Notes under the pieces: model-generated | What the model saw: only the letters and a program-made list of their open reading frames with translations | Database searches by the model: none | Told to the model about the DNA's origin: nothing | In this document: piece after piece, positions 7,182-16,200 of the stretch | How positions within the stretch are numbered: the stretch's first letter is position 1 | Layout of the letters: each line of letters starts with the position of its first letter | Program-made: the position numbers and the translations under genes | Assembly (NCBI GenBank): GCA_021299265.1 | Contig: JAJTGP010000013.1 | Coordinates: 1 to 46,319, forward strand | Length of the DNA stretch: 46,319 nt | Direction: 5' to 3' | Source: Hyphomonadaceae bacterium | GTDB taxonomy: Bacteria; Pseudomonadota; Alphaproteobacteria; Caulobacterales; Aquidulcibacteraceae

Positions 7182-7688
7182 TTAGAACTTGCGGACATAG
7201 CTGACGGCATAGCCGTTAGTGCCTTTGCCTTCGGTATAGCGGGTGTAGTCCAGACGGACGCCATTGGCATCGTCCAGCATGTATTGGCCACCGACGCCGA
7301 TTGCGAACGAGCCATCGTCGTCTTTAGCCTTTACGCCGCTGGCTTTGGCTTCGGCCCACTGGTGCACATAGCCGGCGCGACCCATCAACGACAGACGCTC
7401 TGCCACGGGTGCACTGACAACGGCGAACGCACCCAAGGTGCCACGGGTCTTGACGGTAACGCCATTGACCTTGTCGTCATTGATGCCAATGCCGCCTTCG
7501 CCTTCAACGGCGAAGTTTGGCGTGATCTGATAGCCGACGCGGCCGTTTACGGTGCCGGTGTCAGCGGTTTTGGTTTGGAAGTGGTTGTAGCCACCATTGA
7601 TATAGACTTGGCCTGCTGCATCTTGTGCAAAGCTAGGAGCCGAAGCAAAAGCGGTAACAGCCAAAACGGCGAGAGCGAAAATACGCAT
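7182..7688 (-). CDS. Small outer-membrane beta-barrel protein
   Basis: I start at ATG 7688 (168 residues) because AAAGGAAC lies just upstream and because MRIFALAVLAVTAFASAPSF followed by AQ is a clear Sec signal peptide; the frame stays open to 7892 but without conserved features. The mature part, about 147 residues, shows alternating amphipathic strands (VYINGGYNHF, VNGRVGYQI, FAVEGEGGIGI, TLGAFAVVSA and so on) and ends in phenylalanine (SYVRKF), the usual BAM recognition signal. This fits an eight-stranded barrel of the OmpA/OmpW-like porin family. Function is not evident. A 5' leader with a hairpin precedes it. Confidence 0.85.
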   Translation of the reverse strand: MRIFALAVLAVTAFASAPSFAQDAAGQVYINGGYNHFQTKTADTGTVNGRVGYQITPNFAVEGEGGIGINDDKVNGVTVKTRGTLGAFAVVSAPVAERLSLMGRAGYVHQWAEAKASGVKAKDDDGSFAIGVGGQYMLDDANGVRLDYTRYTEGKGTNGYAVSYVRKF

Positions 7689-8040
7689 GATATAGTTCCT
7701 TTGTTCGTTCTGCGACCACATCTCACAAGCCTGAGTGGCTGAGAGACGATCGCTAGTTGATCCAAAGGCTCCCGGGGTATGACGCCGCTCTTTGTCGGAG
7801 TCTAAAAGGGGAGGAGAGCCTTTCGACAGGACAAAGGTAGGGACTGACACCCCGCTTCCGCAACTAACCATTCTGTCATGTTGGGAGTGCAAATAAGCAG
7901 TGTGATCAATAAGATACAGATTGTGGCGGAACCTTGTTCCTCAGATGAACCGGGGGTAAATCCATACCGATTTCGCCTAATTCGCGCCGCAATTGTCCCA
8001 CGATTGTGTCAGGCCGGGCATGCATAAGTGCATGGAATTA
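7689..8040. other. 352-base non-coding region upstream of the OMP gene
   Basis: No supported gene lies here, although the OMP frame stays open to 7892. Reading the minus strand, the stretch next to the OMP start includes a hairpin (TCTCA at 7744-7740, TGAGA at 7725-7721, with inner GCC/GGC) and further GC-rich segments, so a structured 5' leader is plausible. I could not place a convincing -35/-10 pair. The rest, toward 8040, holds the 3' flank of the convergent-side thioesterase gene. Confidence 0.4.
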
Positions 8041-8487
8041 TCACATGCCTATGCGTTTTAGGATTGCTGAATAGGCGAGCACAGGCTTGTTCTCTTGAGA
8101 CAGAACGCCACGGATAAACAACATGGTGCGGGTCGCCCGGACAATTTCACCCTGCGACTCGATGAGGATTCCCGCTTTTGCCCCGCCGACAAATTGGCTC
8201 TCAAACTGCATCGTCACACAGGGTTGTTCATTCATATAGTCATGACAATGGGCAAAGAGCGCAAAGTCGGCAAAGGTCATTAAGCAGCCGCCATGGATAT
8301 TGCCCATGCCATTGCAGTGACGCTCTTCCGGCATGAAGGCACAAATGTATCCACCCTCTGGCTGATGTTTCATATAAAAGGGGCCTGTGAGTGTCTCAAA
8401 CGGGTCCGACCCATTGCCCCATGTGGACCAACCGGCAAATTCACCCTCTGTTACTAATTGCGGTTTGGAAGGTGTATTCTCGCTCAT
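8041..8487 (-). CDS. PaaI-type hotdog-fold thioesterase
   Basis: A 148-residue acyl-CoA thioesterase-like protein (start ATG 8487; the TTG six bases earlier is less likely). The hotdog signature is GMGNIHGGCLMTFADFALF, where N/H-G-G and the following acidic residue form the active site, and VTMQFESQFVGGAKAG is the second strand motif. Such enzymes hydrolyse aromatic or short-chain acyl-CoAs. The divergent neighbour is an acyl-CoA dehydrogenase, which suggests a shared role in acyl-CoA metabolism. Confidence 0.85.
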   Translation of the reverse strand: MSENTPSKPQLVTEGEFAGWSTWGNGSDPFETLTGPFYMKHQPEGGYICAFMPEERHCNGMGNIHGGCLMTFADFALFAHCHDYMNEQPCVTMQFESQFVGGAKAGILIESQGEIVRATRTMLFIRGVLSQENKPVLAYSAILKRIGM

Positions 8488-8583
8488 GTGCAACAGGCTT
8501 TCTTTTAGGGCTCGTCAGGAGGGTGGGTTGGGTCTTAAAGTGCTGGGCGAATAATACAAGAATGCCTGCTTGAGGAGCTGCCG

Positions 8584-9735
8584 ATGGCCTATGATTCTGA
8601 GACGACCCAAGAGCTGGTGAGCTTGGTTGCGCGCTTTGTAGCGGAAAAGCTGCGTCCCATTGAGGCTCAAGTCTCTGAGGAAGATGCTGTGCCTGATGCC
8701 ATCGTCGCACAGATGAAGGAATTGGGCCTTTATGGTCTGACGATTCCTGCTGAATATGGCGGGCTGGAGCTGTCGATGGAGGCAGAGTGTCGGGTGGCGT
8801 TTGAGTTGGGCCGCACCAGCCCAGCCTTCCGTTCCTGCTTTGGGACCAATGTCGGCATTGGCGCGCAGGGCCTGGTGATGTTTGGCACCGAGGCACAAAA
8901 GCAAAAATATCTGCCAGGCATTGCCTCGGGCGAGATCGTCACCAGCTTTTGTTTGACCGAAGCCGAAGCCGGCTCTGATTCAGCAGCCGTGCAAACCACA
9001 GCGCGGCTGGAGGGTGACCATTATGTGATGAATGGCTCTAAACGCTACATCACCAATGCCAATAAAGCGGGGCTGTTCACCGTCATGGCCCGCACAAGCC
9101 CTGACGTGAAAGGGGCTAAAGGTGTTACCGCCTTCCTCGTGGAGCGCGATAGCCCGGGCCTTAGCATTGGCAAGCCTGAAAAGAAGATGGGTCAGCAAGG
9201 CGCCCATATTTGCGAAGTCTATTTCGACAATGTCAAAGTGCCAGGTGAAAACCGCTTGGGCGGGGAGGGCGAGGGCTTTAAAGTTGCCATGCAAGTCCTC
9301 GACCGTGGGCGTTTGCACATTGCGTCGGTCTGCGTCGGTGTGGCTGAGCGCTTGATTGCGGACAGTCTGACCTATGCGATGGAGCGGCAGCAATTTGGCA
9401 AGCCCATTGCCGAGCATCAATTGATCCAAGCGATGTTAGCCGATTCCAAGACCGAAGCTTATGCAGCTAAGTCTATGGTGTTGGATGCGGCGCGCCTGCG
9501 CGATTCCGGCCAATCCATCACATTGGAAGCCGCAGCGGCCAAATATTATGCCTCAGAAATGGTCGGTCGTGTCGCCGACCGGGCAGTACAGATTTTCGGC
9601 GGGGCAGGCTATGTTGCCGATTATGGCATTGAGCGTTTCTACCGCGATGTGCGCATCTTCCGCATTTATGAGGGCACCAGCCAGATCCAACAAATCGTCA
9701 TCGCGCGCGAGATGATGAAAGCGGCGAGGACCTAA
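8584..9735 (+). CDS. Acyl-CoA dehydrogenase (short/medium-chain type)
   Basis: A 383-residue FAD enzyme that introduces the alpha-beta double bond into an acyl-CoA. Seen: FCLTEAEAGSD (FAD/substrate region), the DRGRLHIASVCVGVAERL helix, QQFGKPIAEHQLIQ, and the catalytic base Glu363 in IYEGTSQIQQ, the position used by short- and medium-chain enzymes. Length is typical. It starts 96 bases from the divergent thioesterase and is followed after four bases by a DUF3253 gene. The electron acceptor would be ETF (family knowledge). The acyl substrate is not predictable. Confidence 0.93.
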   Translation: MAYDSETTQELVSLVARFVAEKLRPIEAQVSEEDAVPDAIVAQMKELGLYGLTIPAEYGGLELSMEAECRVAFELGRTSPAFRSCFGTNVGIGAQGLVMFGTEAQKQKYLPGIASGEIVTSFCLTEAEAGSDSAAVQTTARLEGDHYVMNGSKRYITNANKAGLFTVMARTSPDVKGAKGVTAFLVERDSPGLSIGKPEKKMGQQGAHICEVYFDNVKVPGENRLGGEGEGFKVAMQVLDRGRLHIASVCVGVAERLIADSLTYAMERQQFGKPIAEHQLIQAMLADSKTEAYAAKSMVLDAARLRDSGQSITLEAAAAKYYASEMVGRVADRAVQIFGGAGYVADYGIERFYRDVRIFRIYEGTSQIQQIVIAREMMKAART

Positions 9736-9739
9736 AAAC

Positions 9740-10051
9740 ATGAGCCCTGAAGAAGCCGCCATTCTCGCCCTGATCGCCGCCTCCAAAAAAGGCCGCACCA
9801 TCGACCCAACCGAAGCTGCACGCGCCGTCTATATCGGCGAAGACCCTGACGGCTGGCGCAAGCGTCTGCCATCGGTCCGCCAAGCAGCAATCCATTTGGC
9901 GCGATCTGGCCAAATCAGCATTTACCGCAAGGGCAAAGTCATTGATCCCAATGGCTTTAAAGGGGTGTATCGCTTGGGCGTTCCGGGCGAAGTGCCCGTT
10001 GTGACCCCATCTGATGTCGAGCCTGATGATGCGAGCGTGGTCGCTGACTAA
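9740..10051 (+). CDS. DUF3253 domain protein
   Basis: A 103-residue cytoplasmic protein. The pattern AAILALIAASKKGRTIDPTE, then ARAV, W-R-K-R-L-P-S-V-R, HLARSGQISIYRKGK and YRLG matches the DUF3253 family, which looks like a small winged-helix fold. No DNA target or partner is known to me. It begins four bases after the acyl-CoA dehydrogenase stop and its 3' end overlaps the start of the hydrolase gene by up to 38 bases. Confidence 0.8.
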   Translation: MSPEEAAILALIAASKKGRTIDPTEAARAVYIGEDPDGWRKRLPSVRQAAIHLARSGQISIYRKGKVIDPNGFKGVYRLGVPGEVPVVTPSDVEPDDASVVAD

Positions 10052-11060
10052 GCTTCGGCAAAGTTTGAGGCGATTGGCGACTGCCTCGCTCGGCCTAATC
10101 GGCGTCTTGCTGGCCGCTTGTACGCCCGTGCGGCAGAGCGCGCAGATTCCTGGGCCCGGCTACCAAGGACCGCGCTTTACCCCAACCCAGTTTGTCAGTT
10201 TCGATGGCACGGCGCTGGGGCTTTCGATTTGGCAGGCGCAAACGCCGGAACCAAAGGCTGTCATCGTCGCGCTGCACGGCATGAATGATTATGCGCGTGC
10301 CTTTGAAACAGCAGCGCCCTATTGGGCGGCCCGAGGCATCACGACCTATGCTTACGATGCTCGCGGCTTTGGACGCTCACCCCAACGTGGGGTTTGGGGC
10401 AATGAGGCCCTGATGATCAAGGATCTGCGCACGGCCTTACAGGCGGCGCGCGCGGCCCATCCGTTGGCACAGATTGTGGCGGTCGGTGAAAGTATGGGGG
10501 CTGCAACGATTCTGGCCGCAGCGGGTGAAGCTGAAGGGATTGCAGCCGATCGCCTTGTCCTGATCGCGCCTGCGGTTTGGGGCTGGTCTAATCTGCCTTT
10601 GGTTTATCGGGTTTCTTTGTGGACCACGGCGCATCTACCCGTTTCGCGTAAGCCCTTCGATCCGCCCCGAACGGTAACGCGCACCATTACGGCGTCAGAC
10701 AATATCGAAATGCTGCGCCGCTTGGGCCGCGACCCCAATATGATTTTCGCAACGCGCCTAGATGCGGTTTATGGCTTGGTTCGTTTGATGGAAAAGGCAT
10801 ATCGGGCAGCTGATAAATTGCCCCCGCAGACCCTAGTGCTCTATGGCGCACGCGATCAGATTATTCCCCGTCCGGCTTTGACGGCGACTGTTGCAAAGCT
10901 TCCGCTTTCAGTGCGCACGGTAGAATATCCCGATGGCTATCATATGTTGACGCGGGACCTGCAGGCAGAACGTGTTTGGGCCGATGTCGCAGCTTTTATC
11001 GTCGACCCAAAGGGGGCCTTGCCCTCAAACCTTGGACCCATTGGTGGAGCGGCAAAATAA
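10014..11060 (+). CDS. Lipoprotein alpha/beta hydrolase (lysophospholipase/monoacylglycerol-lipase-like)
   Basis: Up to 348 residues. The start is uncertain: in-frame ATGs at 10014, 10026 and 10029 all overlap the DUF3253 gene and none has a clear ribosome binding site. A basic N-terminus and hydrophobic stretch end in the lipobox LLAAC, so the protein is probably lipid-anchored in the cell envelope. The hydrolase core has LHGMNDYARAFE, YDARGFGRSP, the nucleophile in GESMGAA (G-x-S-x-G), the acid in YGARDQIIP and the catalytic His in DGYHMLTRD, the arrangement of serine-aminopeptidase S33/lysophospholipase enzymes. Substrate unknown; a membrane or dietary lipid ester is plausible. Confidence 0.87.
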   Translation: MSSLMMRAWSLTKLRQSLRRLATASLGLIGVLLAACTPVRQSAQIPGPGYQGPRFTPTQFVSFDGTALGLSIWQAQTPEPKAVIVALHGMNDYARAFETAAPYWAARGITTYAYDARGFGRSPQRGVWGNEALMIKDLRTALQAARAAHPLAQIVAVGESMGAATILAAAGEAEGIAADRLVLIAPAVWGWSNLPLVYRVSLWTTAHLPVSRKPFDPPRTVTRTITASDNIEMLRRLGRDPNMIFATRLDAVYGLVRLMEKAYRAADKLPPQTLVLYGARDQIIPRPALTATVAKLPLSVRTVEYPDGYHMLTRDLQAERVWADVAAFIVDPKGALPSNLGPIGGAAK

Positions 11061-11096
11061 GGAACTCGTTAAGCCTGTTTTGCTAATTCTTTCACT

Positions 11097-12035
11097 ATGG
11101 CTTTGAAGATCGCTCTGCCTCTACCTGCGTTGCCGAAGTTCGACCCCGTAACTTTGGCGCAAACCCGTGCCCGCTTGGTGGCTTGGTGGGATGGCGGCGA
11201 TCCACCGGACTTAGAGGCAATCAAGGCCGAAATTGAGGCGCAGAATGAGCCGGGTAAGCTCAGTGCGAAACACAAAAAGCTTTATGTTACAGCCAGTCAC
11301 ATCATGTGGGGGCCGGACCGTAATTTTCCAAGCTCGCTGGACTTAACCACCCAATTGGGCACAGCTGTGGGGGCCAAAAAAGATGCCGCTATGGCCTGTA
11401 TTGGCGCAGGCAGTGGCTTCATCACCCGCACCTTGTTGGAACAATTCGGCGTTAAACTGACCGCCTACGAATCTGACCCAACCATCCGCGCCCTTGCCGC
11501 GAAAGCTGTTAAAAAGAGCAAGTCGCGCAAAAACTATAGTGCCAAACCTTATAATGGCCAATTGTCAGGGCTTGCCGAACGACAAGTCGAACTTGCCATA
11601 TTGTTGTTTCAAGGCGGCGACGCCGAGCGAGCAGAGCGCGGGGCCTTCTCGATGCTGCGCCTTTTAAAGCCTGGCGGGCAGGCGATCTGGTTCGACTTAT
11701 TCTCCACGGAAGGCGAGGCCTCTGCTGATCTCGCAAAGGGCATTGAAAACCGCGCGTTCACCCCAGTGGAGGTGTTTAAGGGTGCCGCCCAAGCCGCAGG
11801 CCTTACTGTCGTCTCCGAAGCCGAATGCAATCTGAACTTCTTGGCCGCGATCAGCTCGAGCTGGTCTCTGATTGGCAAGGATTTTGATAAGCGCCAAGCC
11901 GCCCTGATCAAGGCTGGCGGGCAAGAGGCAGCAAGTCTTGCCTTGCATTCAATCATCACGTGGAAAGCGCGCGCAGCCGCCGTCCGTGCTGGGCAATTGA
12001 GCGCGCGCTATATTGTGGTCTCTGCGCCGGCTTAG
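11097..12035 (+). CDS. Putative SAM-dependent methyltransferase-like protein
   Basis: A 312-residue protein. After about 95 residues of non-canonical N-terminus it has CIGAGSGFITRTLLE, a glycine-rich motif I of Rossmann methyltransferases, then KLTAYESDP with an acidic residue at the end of strand 2, and LLKPGGQAIWFDLF, a good motif post-III ('LKPGG'). The C-terminal part is not recognised. No substrate can be named. It stands alone, 36 bases after the hydrolase gene and convergent with the bactofilin gene. Confidence 0.6.
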   Translation: MALKIALPLPALPKFDPVTLAQTRARLVAWWDGGDPPDLEAIKAEIEAQNEPGKLSAKHKKLYVTASHIMWGPDRNFPSSLDLTTQLGTAVGAKKDAAMACIGAGSGFITRTLLEQFGVKLTAYESDPTIRALAAKAVKKSKSRKNYSAKPYNGQLSGLAERQVELAILLFQGGDAERAERGAFSMLRLLKPGGQAIWFDLFSTEGEASADLAKGIENRAFTPVEVFKGAAQAAGLTVVSEAECNLNFLAAISSSWSLIGKDFDKRQAALIKAGGQEAASLALHSIITWKARAAAVRAGQLSARYIVVSAPA

Positions 12036-12058
12036 GCCTTTGCGTTCCGCTTCAAGAA

Positions 12059-12682
12059 TTAGGCATTCACCGCAAAGGCATCGCCCAAAGCATCCGCAAG
12101 GCTAGAGCGCGGGGCTTCTTCATTGGCGACGGGTGCTTTTGTTTCGGCTGCAGCAGACGTTTGGGCTTTTGCCGCAGGTGCCTTTGCTTTTTTAGCTGGC
12201 CGTTCTGCGGTGGCTTTTTCCTCGATATGGGTTGTTTCAATCGACGGACCGGCGAGGGGGTCTGCCGAGCGCTTGGAACGACCTTCAAATTGACCACCCT
12301 CTTCGATGATCAATATAGCATGGGTCAAATCGCCATCGATAGAGCCAGAGGTTGCCAATTGGATCATGCGCGCCCGCACATCGCCGGAAACCCGGCCGCG
12401 GATGGTCGCGATTTCGCTGATCACATTGCCCTTAACTTCACCATTCTTGCCCACAACCAAGGTGTCGCAACGTACGTCACCAATCACGATGCCTTCGATA
12501 TGGACGTCACCGGGGGAGGAGAGCGAGCCGCTGACGACTGCGCCAGCTGCCACCACTGACGCGGCAGGCTTTGGGCTTGGTGCCACAACGGCGATCGCCG
12601 GGGGGTCATTCCGTGGTGCCGGCACAGCAACGGTTTCCGTTTCAACATAGGATTCTTTGGATTTAGAATTCCAAAAGGCCAT
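12059..12682 (-). CDS. Bactofilin family protein
   Basis: A 207-residue polymer-forming cytoskeletal protein (DUF583). The core, about residues 45-135, contains right-handed beta-helix repeats: VSGSLSSPGDVHIEGIVIGD, RCDTLVVGKNGEVKGNV, ATIRGRVSGDVRA, IQLATSGSIDGDL. The roughly 70-residue tail is rich in Ala, Lys, Glu and Pro and probably disordered, as is the N-terminal 45. Bactofilins form filaments that localise cell-wall or stalk machinery (family knowledge). AAGGGAAC precedes the ATG. It is followed by a convergent gene, so it is monocistronic. Confidence 0.92.
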   Translation of the reverse strand: MAFWNSKSKESYVETETVAVPAPRNDPPAIAVVAPSPKPAASVVAAGAVVSGSLSSPGDVHIEGIVIGDVRCDTLVVGKNGEVKGNVISEIATIRGRVSGDVRARMIQLATSGSIDGDLTHAILIIEEGGQFEGRSKRSADPLAGPSIETTHIEEKATAERPAKKAKAPAAKAQTSAAAETKAPVANEEAPRSSLADALGDAFAVNA

Positions 12683-12781
12683 CGTTTTGTTCCCTTAGAT
12701 TGGCGATCTCGCGCCCTTGTTACGCATGCCGGAGTGTCACGCAACACCCGAAATCCTGTTTGGTGTGTATTCCTCTGGGAA

Positions 12782-13252
12782 TTACACCAATTCTTGCACC
12801 GCCTTTAGAACGGCTTCATCATGACCGGGAACTTTTACTTTCCGCCAGATGTTTACAATCGTTCCATTTTTATCAATCAGGAAGGTCGTGCGTTCGATCC
12901 CGAAATACTTCCGTCCATACATGCTCTTTTCGACCCAGACGCCATAGGCTTCACATATCTCTGTGCCAAAATCTGATGCTAAGGTCACATCTAAGTCATA
13001 CTTTGCCTTAAACTTGTCGTGACTAGCGACTTTATCTTTGGAGACGCCAATGACCTCGCACGAAAGAGCACGAAACTTGTCTATGTTCTCAGTGAAGGCA
13101 ATGGCTTGGCTTGTGCAGCCCGAGGTGTCGTCTTTTGGATAAAAATACAGGACAACCCTCTTTCCTTTCAAACCAGACAAGGCCACGGTTGCGCCGCCGT
13201 CTGTCGGCATTTCAAAGTCAGGGGCCTGTTGGCCAATTGCAATTTCGCTCAT
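12782..13252 (-). CDS. bcp: Peroxiredoxin of the Bcp/PrxQ type
   Basis: A 156-residue thiol peroxidase that reduces hydroperoxides. Seen: the peroxidatic Cys46 in YPKDDTSGCTSQA and the family motif ICEAYGVW further on. The resolving cysteine normally five residues later (C50 in E. coli) is isoleucine here, so the enzyme must be a 1-Cys type or use Cys65 or the IC of ICEAYG. Its ATG overlaps the divergent ATG of the AsmA-like gene by two bases. Confidence 0.93.
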   Translation of the reverse strand: MSEIAIGQQAPDFEMPTDGGATVALSGLKGKRVVLYFYPKDDTSGCTSQAIAFTENIDKFRALSCEVIGVSKDKVASHDKFKAKYDLDVTLASDFGTEICEAYGVWVEKSMYGRKYFGIERTTFLIDKNGTIVNIWRKVKVPGHDEAVLKAVQELV

Positions 13253-16200
13253 GGTGCTAAATCCGATCCGTTCGCGCCGAAAGCGCCGTGTTCAGGCAGA
13301 TAAGCCTGAGGCCGCTGGCTTGCAAGCCGCGGACGGGCCACCTCGCGGCCAAGACGCTTCTTCCACAAAAGTGCGGCAATCGCGTGACAAGAAGCGTGCA
13401 AAAAAAATCACGCCAGAGGTTGAGGAAACCCCCAGCGGGACTGTGGTCGCTAAGCGAACCAAAAAACCGCTAAGCCAAACACGGCATTCACGATTCTGGA
13501 TGGAAAGCGCCACAGTGGCTTTGGCGCTTTCGGGCTTATTTGCCGGCTATCTCGCGTGGCGTTTATCGATTGGCACCGTCTCGATTTCAGCCACCACGCC
13601 TTTTGTGGAGGATTCCCTCAGCCGCCTTGTCGGCGGGCAAACCAAAATTGGCTCGCTGCGCCTTGGATGGGATCAAGAGGCACGCGATTTTGTGGTTCTG
13701 GCCAGCAAAGTCACCGCGCGAACCGATCAGCGAACCTCGCCTCTGCGCCTCGGTCAGGTGGACCTGAAGCTCGATGCACCTTCACTCCTGATTGGTCGAG
13801 CCGTAGTAAAGCAAGCCCAACTGTCGGGTGTTGAGGCGGTTCTTGTTGTTGACCGACAGGGGCGAACAGCCTTTGGCTTTGGTTCCGCCGAAGAGGTCCT
13901 CGCGCTGCCCCGGGTGAAGGGCGAGGATGGTGGCCTTGCGCGCATCTTAAAGGCTACCCGCAATGCGCTTGATCCCAAAGGTCAAGCAGGTCGGGTGGCG
14001 CAAGTGGTGCTGACTGACGCACGCTTGCAAATGATTGACCCCGACAGTGGCCAGCGTTTGATCCTTGAAAAAGCCCGCGCAGGCCTATTTCGAAGCGCGG
14101 CTGGCATCATCACTTTGCAAGCCTCTGGCAAGGTTGAAAAATCCAACTCTAGCATGAATGTGGCCATAGCCGCCCCGCCGGCCGCTAATGGCGCGCTGGC
14201 TCTGGTGGCGGAATTGCAAGACATGCGGTTTGCGCAATTACCCCTGAGTCTGCGCGGGCAGAACTTGGAGCAATTAGCGAAATGGACAAGCCCGTTGAGC
14301 GGCCGCGCCTTGGTCTATCTCACGCCAGAGGGCAGCCCGATCTCGGCCCAAGGTACGCTCCAGCTTGCGCGTGGGCGGGCAGGCGGAGTGGCGGTCGAAC
14401 GGGCTGCAGGGACGGGGGCTTGGTCCCAAAAGACCGGGATCGTGAGTCTTCAGACGCTCGATATTGTCAGTGACCGAATCCAAGCATCCGGTGTAAGTGG
14501 TCAATTATTTCCAGCCAGCGCAGGCAAACGACGCTTGGAATTTGCGGCTAAATCCTTTTCCCTCGCTGCACCAAATGCGGGGGGTGTCGCAGGTGAAGGC
14601 GCCAGCGGTAAGGTCCTGTTTTCAGAAGATATGCATGTGATTTCGGCGGATCTGTTTGCACAAGGCTTTGGCCTGTTGCACCCCAATTCCACCATGGCCA
14701 AACTCTTGGAGTCAGAAGTCAAAATTCTCTCTACGGGTCCACGAGGCGCGCAAGGCAAAACTGGCCCACAGGGAGCTTTTGCGGGTGGGAAAGTCAGCAT
14801 CACGGCCAAATCTGCCCGCCTATCTTTGGGCGACCGGCTAGGCCAATTTGGCAGCGGAGCGGGCGTTAATTTGACGTTGGATCGCCCGTCCGCGACTGGT
14901 CCTTGGAATGCGCAGGCGAGCCTCGCGACTCTAAACTTGACTGGTCGCGGCGTCTCCATCCCTCAAACCAATGCACGTGGACTGACCCTCCAGTGGAACG
15001 GAACAGATTCAGTTGGCACAGGCCAGCTTGCTGCGCGCATCGACGCCATGACGACTAGCCAATCTGGCTTACGCGGGCTCGGGCTAGCTGGCTCAAATCT
15101 TATGGTGCAAGCCAGTCGGCTCGAAAATGGCTCGTTTGAACTGTCAAGCTTTTCAGCCGACAGTTTTGTCTTCAACAATCCGGTTGTTTCGGTCGCAACT
15201 GGTTCTGTCACACTCGCCGGCAATTTGAGTGCAAATGGGCTGACGGAGGCGTGGCTAAAGACACCAAGTTTAACGCTCACCAGTCCGAACCAATTGTCGA
15301 GACCTTTCGTGGCCAGCGATGTGGATGTCGCAGGCGATGTTCTGCCGCGAGGGGTCCGTTTGCCAGCCATTCAATTCATGCATCGTGGTATTGCGGTCCA
15401 AGGCGGGGTAGAGGTAGCACTCGCGCGGCGCGGCTCTGCCATGGTCAATTTGGATGCGGATATCGATGGCGAGATTGATGTCGAATCCCTGCTTGCCGGA
15501 TGGCCTAGAGGGTTTTTGCCAGAGACTCGCACGGCCATTGCCAATGTCGTTAAAGAGGGGGTTGGTAAGACCGACCACTTGGTGCTGCGCATACCTGCAG
15601 GACTGTTAAAGGGCCAGCCAGGTGGCCCGGACATGATCGCGCTGGACTTTGATATTCGCGACGCGACGGTACAATATTTGCCACAAATGACGGCGTTGAC
15701 CGACGTGTCAGGTCGCGCCCGTCTCACCGGTAATAGCTTTCATGTCGACATTGATGGCGGGAAATTGGGGGAGCTAACGCTCTCTGAATCCTCTTTTGCG
15801 ATCCCGAAGTTCCAGCCCAAGAATTCCGAAGGTGTGGTACATGCCAAAGTGTCGGGTTCAGTGGCCCTGATGGCGCAGGAAGCCGATCGCGAACCCTTAC
15901 GCCTGCTTTCAAAAGCCCAGTTCGATCCCGCCAGATTGGACGGCGAAGGCAATTTGGAATTGGACCTAAGCTTGCCATTGTCGGACCGGCTGCAACAGGA
16001 CGCGGTCAAGGTGCGCGCGCGCGGACAGTTTGAGCAAGCCAGTTTGCAAAACGCCTTTGCAGGCTTAGAAGCCAATGATGGCACCGTTCAATTGGACATT
16101 GATAATGGCCGAGTGGATGTGAAGGGTCAGGCTTGGATTGCGGGCAATCCGTTTGATTTTACTTGGGTATCAGAACCCGAAACAGCGCCAAAGCCCGGCA

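Noticed and set aside
7689-7892. N-terminal extension of the OMP gene
   Set aside because: It would bury the signal peptide; the ribosome binding site precedes ATG 7688.
14727-14778. Collagen-like Gly-x-y run (GPRGAQGKTGPQGAF) in the AsmA-like protein
   Set aside because: Only five triplets inside an otherwise beta-rich protein; likely chance and a loop.
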